A stretch of DNA of 11,131 nucleotides, taken from contig ONVR01000242.1 in the NCBI GenBank assembly GCA_900321335.1, positions 1-11,131 of the forward strand, read 5' to 3'. The notes below the pieces were generated by a model. The model ran no database searches and had not been told where the DNA came from. It saw nothing but the letters and a program-made list of their open reading frames with translations. A program made the position numbers and the translations under genes. Source of the DNA: an uncultured Eubacteriales bacterium (GTDB taxonomy: Bacteria > Bacillota > Clostridia > Oscillospirales > Oscillospiraceae). Shown piece by piece: positions 6,601 to 11,131 of this stretch (its first letter is position 1; each line of letters starts with the position of its first letter).

Positions 6601-6629
6601 GCCAATACGTTTTCGTATTGGCTTTTTTT
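6601..6629 (+). terminator. Riboswitch-associated intrinsic terminator
   Basis: GCCAATACG (6601-6609) pairs perfectly with CGTATTGGC (6614-6622) around a TTTT loop and is followed by seven T (6623-6629). It is 59 bases past the aptamer and 95 bases before the importer's first gene, so it is the off-switch of the cobalamin riboswitch. Confidence 0.95.
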
Positions 6630-6659
6630 ATTGCCGCGGCACCGCTTCGACCGATTTTC

Positions 6660-6682
6660 ATGAGCCCCCAGGGCTCATTTTT
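6660..6682 (+). terminator. Second terminator-like hairpin before the importer operon
   Basis: ATGAGCCC (6660-6667) pairs with GGGCTCAT (6671-6678) around the 3-nt loop CCA, and a run of T (6678-6682) follows. It ends 42 bases before the first start codon. It could be a back-up terminator behind the main one. Its ATGAG/CTCAT arms also match the arms of the hairpins at 6543-6570, so long-range alternative pairing is possible. Confidence 0.55.
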
Positions 6683-6723
6683 CACTTTACGGGAGAATTA
6701 CGGATGAAGAAAGGAAAAAAGAA

Positions 6724-8379
6724 ATGAAAAAGGTACTCGCATTGCTTCTTGCCCTTGTAATGCTCACCGCCGTTCTTGCCGGCTGCGGCTCCAAGGACGC
6801 GGCTCCTGCCGGCACGGATTCCGCCGCCGACACAACAGACACTGCGACGCCGGCCGACAGCGGCGATTCCGCCGCTGTTCCCGCCTCCGCCGCTTCCGGA
6901 AAGATCCTGACCTTCGGCTGCCAGATGTACTCCGACGGTCTGATCAACCCCGCCAGCCAGATCAACTGCGCCTGGAACTGCATGCGCTTCGGCGTGGGCG
7001 AGGCTCTGTTCAAATTCAACGACAGCATGGAGGTCGGGCCCTGGCTGGCCGAGTCCGCTGAGACCGCTGACAACATCACCTGGACCATCAAGCTCAAGGA
7101 CGGCATCCTGTTCTCCAACGGCGATCCCATGACCGCCACCAAGGTCAAGGAGTCTCTGGACTGGGTCCGCAACGAGGGCCCCAACGGCTCCTCCGCGCCC
7201 CAGAAGTATCTTCCCTTCGAGGCTGAAATCACCGCTGACGACGCGGCCAACACCATCACCATCGTGCTCCCCACCGCCAACATGAACCTGCTGGGCAACC
7301 TGGCCTACCCCGTTATGGAGATCATCGACGTGGCCGCGATCACCGACTTTGACTCCGGCGTGATCGGCACCGGCCCCTACATGGTCAGCAAGTTCACCGA
7401 TCAGGTGGGCTATGAGATGGTCAAGAACCCCAACTACTGGGACGGCGCGGTCCCCTATGACGGCGTGACCATCACCTTCATGGGCGACGCTTCCGCCAAG
7501 GCCAACGCCCTGAAGGCCGGCCAGGTGGATCTGGTGGAGAACATCACCAACGTGGCAGACCTCCAGAGCCTCCAGGCTGACAGCAACTTCACCGTGGATA
7601 TCGCCTCCGGCGTCCGCTGCGGCTTCAGCTGGATGAACCAGGCCGAGGGCCGCCCGCTTGCCAACGACACCCTGCGCCAGGCGATCCTCATGGCCATCGA
7701 CTACAAGACCATCTGCGCCTCCAACACCATCGGCAACCTGTACACTCCCGGCTTCTCCGTCCTGCCCAGCACCCTGGCCTACGGCTATGACAAGCTGACC
7801 AACCCCTGGGAGACCAACATGGACGGCGCCAAGAAGCTCCTGGACGACGTCGGCATCGTTGACACGGACGGCGACGGCATCCGCGAGCTGGACGGCCAGA
7901 ACATCAACCTGACCTACGTCTCCTACGAGAACCGTATGCTCAACGACTTCTCCGACGCCCACACCCTGTACCTGACCGAGCTGGGCATCGGCGTGACCGC
8001 CAAGTACGGCTCCTCCGACGACCAGTGGAACTCCCTGGTAGCCGGTGAGTACGATCTCAACAACAACAACTGGACCACCGTGGGCAACGGCGATCCCACC
8101 GAGTACATGGCCAACTGGTACTCCAAGAGCGGCGCCGACTACTGCAATTACGTCAGCGACGAATACGACGCCCTGTACGAGCAGCTTCTGGAGGAGACCG
8201 ATTCCGCCAAGCGGGCCGACATCATCCAGCAGCTCCAGCAGATCCTGGTCGACGACGCTGCCGTTCTCGTGGACGGTTACTACAACAGCTCCATGGCTTA
8301 CTCCAAGAACGTGGGTTACGCCCACATCCACACCGCCGACTACTACTGGCTGACCACGGAGATCACCCCCGCCGCCTGA
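6724..8379 (+). CDS. Nik/Dpp/Opp-class ABC importer substrate-binding lipoprotein under cobalamin riboswitch control
   Basis: A membrane-anchored extracytoplasmic receptor (SBP_bac_5 family) of 551 residues, the normal family length. Residues 1-20 are a lipoprotein signal peptide (KK, hydrophobic stretch, lipobox LAGC) with Cys21 as lipid anchor. A low-complexity Ala/Asp/Thr/Ser linker runs to about 58 and the binding domain follows. Family patterns: GVGEALFKFND...GPWLAES (90-111), WTIKLKDGILFSNGDP (120-135) and GTGPYMV...NPNYWDG (215-241). DTDGDGIRE at 380-388 is an EF-hand-like loop often seen in Clostridia members. AAAGGA eight bases before the ATG supports the start. It is the first gene after the riboswitch, with the permeases and ATPases behind it. 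Unusual for a secreted receptor are Cys66, Cys82, Cys86, Cys299, Cys331 and Cys474, and His534/His536 near the C-terminus, which might form disulfides or contact a metal. The family is certain. The ligand is unknown: cobalt or nickel chelate, corrinoid or precursor, or a peptide. Confidence 0.92.
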   Translation: MKKVLALLLALVMLTAVLAGCGSKDAAPAGTDSAADTTDTATPADSGDSAAVPASAASGKILTFGCQMYSDGLINPASQINCAWNCMRFGVGEALFKFNDSMEVGPWLAESAETADNITWTIKLKDGILFSNGDPMTATKVKESLDWVRNEGPNGSSAPQKYLPFEAEITADDAANTITIVLPTANMNLLGNLAYPVMEIIDVAAITDFDSGVIGTGPYMVSKFTDQVGYEMVKNPNYWDGAVPYDGVTITFMGDASAKANALKAGQVDLVENITNVADLQSLQADSNFTVDIASGVRCGFSWMNQAEGRPLANDTLRQAILMAIDYKTICASNTIGNLYTPGFSVLPSTLAYGYDKLTNPWETNMDGAKKLLDDVGIVDTDGDGIRELDGQNINLTYVSYENRMLNDFSDAHTLYLTELGIGVTAKYGSSDDQWNSLVAGEYDLNNNNWTTVGNGDPTEYMANWYSKSGADYCNYVSDEYDALYEQLLEETDSAKRADIIQQLQQILVDDAAVLVDGYYNSSMAYSKNVGYAHIHTADYYWLTTEITPAA

Positions 8380-8421
8380 GGCAGGGACGTCTCTGCAAGA
8401 CGCCGTACATAGGTGCAAGCA

Positions 8422-8457
8422 ACCGGACGGGACACGCAATCACGTGTCCCGCCCGGT
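8422..8457 (+). terminator. Stable stem-loop between the receptor and permease genes
   Basis: The arms 8422-8436 and 8443-8457 pair over 15 positions with a single A/C mismatch, around the loop CAATCA. There is no U tract, so it is better read as a 3' stabiliser or processing hairpin than as a terminator. Such hairpins commonly keep binding-protein mRNA in excess over permease mRNA in ABC importer operons. Confidence 0.6.
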
Positions 8458-8486
8458 CTATCCTGAAAAGAGAGGAGTGATCGAGC

Positions 8487-9425
8487 ATGAGCGCAAAAAG
8501 GCTGGGCTTCCGCCTGCTGCAGATGCTGATCGTACTGATCGGGATCAGCATTCTGACGTTCCTGCTGACCTATCTTTCGCCGGGCGACCCGGTCAGAAAC
8601 ATGTATCTGGCCCAGGGCGTTATGCCCGATGAGGAGCAGGTGGCGATCCAGCGGGAGGAGATGGGTCTCAACGACCCCTTTCTGGTCCAGTACGGCCGCT
8701 GGCTGACCAACTGTCTGAAGGGCGATTTCGGTAAATCCTATTCCATGAACAAGCCCGTGGTCACCCTGCTTCTGGCCCGGCTGTGGCCCACGCTGAAGCT
8801 GGCGCTGATGTCCATGATCCTGATGCTGGTCATCTCGGTGCCTCTGGGCGTGCTCTCGGCGGTATATAAGGACAAGCCCATTGACTACATCGTCCGGGCC
8901 GTCACGTTTTTCGGGGTGTCCGTCCCCAACTTCTGGGTCGGCCTGATGCTGATCCTGATATTCTGCGTTCAGCTCAAGCTGCTGCCGGTGGTGTCCTCCG
9001 GCGGCTCTTTCAAGGATCTGATCCTGCCCGCCGTCACCCTGGCCATCGCCATGTCCGCGAAATATACCCGGCAGGTGCGCACCGCCGTGCTGGAGGAGCT
9101 CAGCTCCGACTACGTGGTGGGCGCCCGGGCACGGGGCGTCAAGGAGGGGAAGATCCTCTGGGGCAACGTGTTCCCCAACTCCCTGCTGCCCCTGATCACC
9201 ATGCTGGGCATTTCCGTCGGCTCTCTGCTGGGAGGCACCAGCGTGGTGGAGGTCATTTTCTCCTATCCCGGACTGGGCAATCTGGCGGTATCCGCCATTA
9301 CCTCCTACGACTACTATCTGATCCAGGGATACGTCCTGTGGGTGTCCATCATCTACATGGTGATCAACCTGATCGTGGACATTTCCTACAACTATGTGGA
9401 CCCGCGTATGCGGCTGAGGAGGTGA
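8487..9425 (+). CDS. ABC importer permease, NikB/DppB type
   Basis: First of the two transmembrane subunits that form the channel of the importer, working as a heterodimer with the next gene's product. It has 312 residues, the usual length. Residues 9-30 are the first membrane helix, followed by the family's external region TYLSPGDPVRNMY...MGLNDPFLVQYGRWLTNCLKGDFGKSY. The remaining five helices lie between about 95 and 300. The cytoplasmic coupling (EAA) loop is at about 209-236 (YVVGARARGVKEGKILWGNV, then FPNSLLPLI). The C-terminal pattern SYPGLGNLAVSAI...DPRMRLRR is typical. An AGAGGAG site nine bases upstream supports the ATG. It follows the receptor gene after a 107-base gap with a stable hairpin, and its end carries the ribosome binding site of the next gene. 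The family assignment is firm. Confidence 0.95.
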   Translation: MSAKRLGFRLLQMLIVLIGISILTFLLTYLSPGDPVRNMYLAQGVMPDEEQVAIQREEMGLNDPFLVQYGRWLTNCLKGDFGKSYSMNKPVVTLLLARLWPTLKLALMSMILMLVISVPLGVLSAVYKDKPIDYIVRAVTFFGVSVPNFWVGLMLILIFCVQLKLLPVVSSGGSFKDLILPAVTLAIAMSAKYTRQVRTAVLEELSSDYVVGARARGVKEGKILWGNVFPNSLLPLITMLGISVGSLLGGTSVVEVIFSYPGLGNLAVSAITSYDYYLIQGYVLWVSIIYMVINLIVDISYNYVDPRMRLRR

Positions 9426-9429
9426 GGAC

Positions 9430-10257
9430 GTGAAAAAGAAAAACATCCTGCTGCGATACCCCAGCTTTACGATCTTCGCCGTCCTTGCCGTGCTGGTCAT
9501 CCTGGTGTCCGTTTTCGCCCCGGTGATCTGCGGGGACCGCAGCCCCACGGCGGGCAATCTGGCGGAGGCCATTGAGAAGCCCAGCGCGGAGCACCTCTTC
9601 GGCACTGACAAAATGGGCCGTGACGTGTTTGCCCGCGTGATCTACGGTTCCCGGGCGTCCCTGAGCTCCACCTTCATTCTGGTGGCGGTGATCTTTGTCA
9701 TCGGCACCGTTCTGGGCGTGGTCTCCGGCTACTTCGGCGGCGCTGTGGACGCCATCATCATGCGGATCGCGGATATGATGATGGCCTTCCCGGGCCTGGT
9801 CCTGGCCATCGCCGTGGCCGGTATCCTGGGGGCGAGCACCCGCAACGCCATCATCGCCATTGCCATCGTCTCCTGGCCCAAATACGCCCGGCTGGCCCGC
9901 AGCCTGGTCATGAAGATCCGGCACATGGACTTTGTGGCCGCGGCCACGGTAACGGGCTCCAAAACGCCCTATATGCTGCTGCGGTACATGCTGCCCAACA
10001 CCATCACGACCCTGGTGATCACCGCCGCCACGGACATCGGCGGCATGATGATGGAGCTGGCGGCCCTGTCCTTCCTGGGCTTCGGCGCCCAGCCGCCCAC
10101 CCCGGAGTGGGGCTCCATGCTCAATGAGGGACGCAACTTCATGCAATCCGCCCCGTGGATGATGATCTTCCCCGGCCTTGCCATTTTTGTGACCGTGGTG
10201 ATCTTCAACATGCTGGGCGACGGCCTGCGGGACATTCTGGACCCGCGTACAGAGTAA
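9430..10257 (+). CDS. ABC importer permease, NikC/DppC type
   Basis: Second transmembrane subunit of the importer, 275 residues, typical for NikC/DppC. It begins with a short basic N-terminus, a first membrane helix at 12-33, and then the family pattern EHLFGTDKMGRDVFARVIYGSRASL (54-78). The coupling loop is at about 167-193 (DFVAAATVTGSKTPYMLLRY, then MLPNTI). LSFLGFGAQPPTPEWGSML (213-231) and LGDGLRDILDPR (262-273) close the domain. The start is GTG at 9430, four bases after the previous stop; the AGGAGG for it (9417-9422) lies inside the end of the preceding gene, a sign of translational coupling. An alternative ATG start is not available nearby. Confidence 0.95.
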   Translation: MKKKNILLRYPSFTIFAVLAVLVILVSVFAPVICGDRSPTAGNLAEAIEKPSAEHLFGTDKMGRDVFARVIYGSRASLSSTFILVAVIFVIGTVLGVVSGYFGGAVDAIIMRIADMMMAFPGLVLAIAVAGILGASTRNAIIAIAIVSWPKYARLARSLVMKIRHMDFVAAATVTGSKTPYMLLRYMLPNTITTLVITAATDIGGMMMELAALSFLGFGAQPPTPEWGSMLNEGRNFMQSAPWMMIFPGLAIFVTVVIFNMLGDGLRDILDPRTE

Positions 10258-10270
10258 GGGGGGCGTCGAT

Positions 10271-11059
10271 ATGGCATTACTGGAAATCAAAAACGTCGAC
10301 ATCTCCTATGGAAAAAATGTCACCGTCTCCGACTGCAATCTCACCCTGGAGCAGGGGGAGATCTGCTCCATCGTGGGAGAGTCCGGCTCCGGCAAGACCA
10401 CGGTGATCCGCGCCGTGCTGGGCCTGCTGGCCGGCGGCGGCAAGGTCACGGCGGGGGAGATCCTCTTTGAGGGCAAAAGCCTGCTGGGACTGGACAAAAA
10501 GCAGTGGCGGGACCTGCGGGGTCATGACATCTCCATGATCTTTCAGGACAGCGGGGCCATGATGAACCAGACCCGGAAGATCGGCAACACCTTTGTGGAG
10601 TATATCCGGACCCACGAGAACCTCTCCAAAAAAGAGGCGTGGGCCAAGGGAAGGGACATGCTCACCCGGATGCATCTGCCCGACGGGGACCGGATCATGC
10701 GCTCGTATCCCTTCCAGCTCTCCGGCGGCATGCGCCAGCGGGTGGGCATCGCCATGGGCATGACCTATCAGCCCAAGCTGCTGCTGGCCGACGAGCCCAC
10801 CTCCGCCCTGGATGTGACCACCCAGGCGCAGATCGTGCGGCAGATGATGGAGCTTCGGGACGAGTACGGAACGTCCATCATCCTGGTCACCCACGACCTG
10901 GGCGTGGCCACGTATATGGGCGACAAGATCGTCGTGATGAAAAACGGAAAAATCGAAGACCGGGGCAGCCGGGACCACATGCTTCACCAGACGGACAACG
11001 CCTACACGAAGCTGCTGCTGGACGCCGTCCCGTCAGTAGGAGGGAAGCGCTATGTTTGA
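10271..11059 (+). CDS. ABC importer ATPase, short NikD-like type
   Basis: Cytoplasmic ATP-hydrolysing subunit that powers the importer, probably as a heterodimer with the next gene's product. It has 262 residues. Walker A GESGSGKTT is at 36-44 (Lys42), Q-loop MIFQDS at 89-94, signature LSGGMRQR at 150-157, Walker B LLLADEP at 170-176 with catalytic Glu175, D-loop SALD at 178-181, and switch His208. All catalytic elements are intact. The protein stops soon after the ATPase core, like NikD (about 250 residues), and lacks the roughly 60-residue C-terminal extension, with its iron-sulfur cysteines, of DppD/OppD (about 325). The Q-loop is followed by DSGAMMNQTRKIG rather than the common DPMTSLNP form. 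AAGGGGGG seven bases upstream supports the ATG. It overlaps the next gene by 8 bases. Confidence 0.94.
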   Translation: MALLEIKNVDISYGKNVTVSDCNLTLEQGEICSIVGESGSGKTTVIRAVLGLLAGGGKVTAGEILFEGKSLLGLDKKQWRDLRGHDISMIFQDSGAMMNQTRKIGNTFVEYIRTHENLSKKEAWAKGRDMLTRMHLPDGDRIMRSYPFQLSGGMRQRVGIAMGMTYQPKLLLADEPTSALDVTTQAQIVRQMMELRDEYGTSIILVTHDLGVATYMGDKIVVMKNGKIEDRGSRDHMLHQTDNAYTKLLLDAVPSVGGKRYV

Positions 11060-11131
11060 GGAAAAAGATGTGATCCTGGAAGCAAAGCACGTCACCCGGC
11101 GATTCCCCGCCTCCGGCGGCAGAGAGCTTAC
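11052..11131 (+). CDS. Second ABC importer ATPase, NikE/DppF type (3' end missing)
   Basis: Only the first 26 residues are in the window: MFEEKDVILEAKHVTRRFPA and then SGGREL. The VILEAKHVTRRF pattern is the usual first beta strand of DppF/OppF/NikE ATPases, before Walker A. The ATG overlaps the end of the previous ATPase gene by 8 bases and has a GGAGGG site (11039-11044) seven bases upstream, so the two are translationally coupled. Position and N-terminus both fit the fifth subunit of the importer. Confidence 0.85.
   Translation, partial: MFEEKDVILEAKHVTRRFPASGGREL

Noticed and set aside
6566..6727. Possible 53-codon leader peptide gene running through the riboswitch terminator
   Set aside because: The GGAGG is only 2 bases from the ATG, the frame is interrupted functionally by the terminator hairpin, and the product shows no leader-peptide codon run. 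Only its last 7 codons are noted as a weak finding.
6682..8439. Long minus-strand open frame (585 codons) opposite the receptor gene
   Set aside because: Val/Gly/His-rich composition without recognisable motifs. It is antisense to an unmistakable lipoprotein gene and results from codon bias.
8343..10987. Minus-strand open frames opposite the permease and ATPase genes
   Set aside because: All are His/Gly/Gln/Asp-rich shadows of the + strand importer genes, with no domain of their own.

Overview
The window reads as chromosomal DNA from a GC-rich, strictly anaerobic Bacillota, most likely a gut Clostridia of the Oscillospiraceae/Flavonifractor type. This is an inference. It rests on the oxygen-sensitive glycyl radical enzyme, strong AGGAGG-type ribosome binding sites, the Clostridia-typical membrane/cytidylate-kinase-like fusion, the lipoprotein with a DTDGDG loop, and GC-rich third codon positions. 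No ribosomal or marker gene is present to settle it. All convincing genes are on the + strand. No mobile element, tRNA, rRNA or CRISPR array is visible.

Layout: (1) positions 1-869 hold the 3' part of a TctC-type solute-binding protein of a tripartite tricarboxylate transporter. A strong stem-loop follows, and then, with no room for a normal promoter, a 799-residue glycyl radical enzyme (951-3350). The pairing suggests import of a carboxylate and radical cleavage or rearrangement of it, but the substrate is unknown and no activating enzyme lies in the window. (2) Positions 3351-3615 hold a terminator, a 12-bp inverted repeat and a promoter. This promoter drives a fusion of a YczE/YitT-like membrane domain and a cytidylate-kinase-like domain (3616-5004). 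(3) A good promoter at 5052-5079 drives a uroporphyrinogen-decarboxylase-superfamily protein (5135-6178) that lacks the UROD N-terminal signature and the usual His-x-Cys zinc site. A 16-bp terminator stem ends this unit.

(4) The most distinctive part is 6326-11131. A consensus-like promoter leads into a cobalamin riboswitch aptamer (about 6387-6542), a small set of mutually exclusive hairpins, a textbook intrinsic terminator (6601-6629) and a second terminator-like hairpin (6660-6682). Downstream is a complete-looking Nik/Dpp/Opp-class ABC importer operon: lipoprotein, two permeases, a short NikD-like ATPase and the start of the second ATPase, which runs off the window. The arrangement predicts that the importer is switched off when cobalamin is plentiful. 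A role in acquiring cobalt, a corrinoid or a precursor, or another nutrient tied to B12-dependent metabolism is therefore more likely than general peptide uptake. The ligand cannot be read from sequence.

The units appear to be transcribed separately, so a single pathway joining the glycyl radical enzyme, the UROD-like protein and the B12-controlled importer is only a hypothesis.
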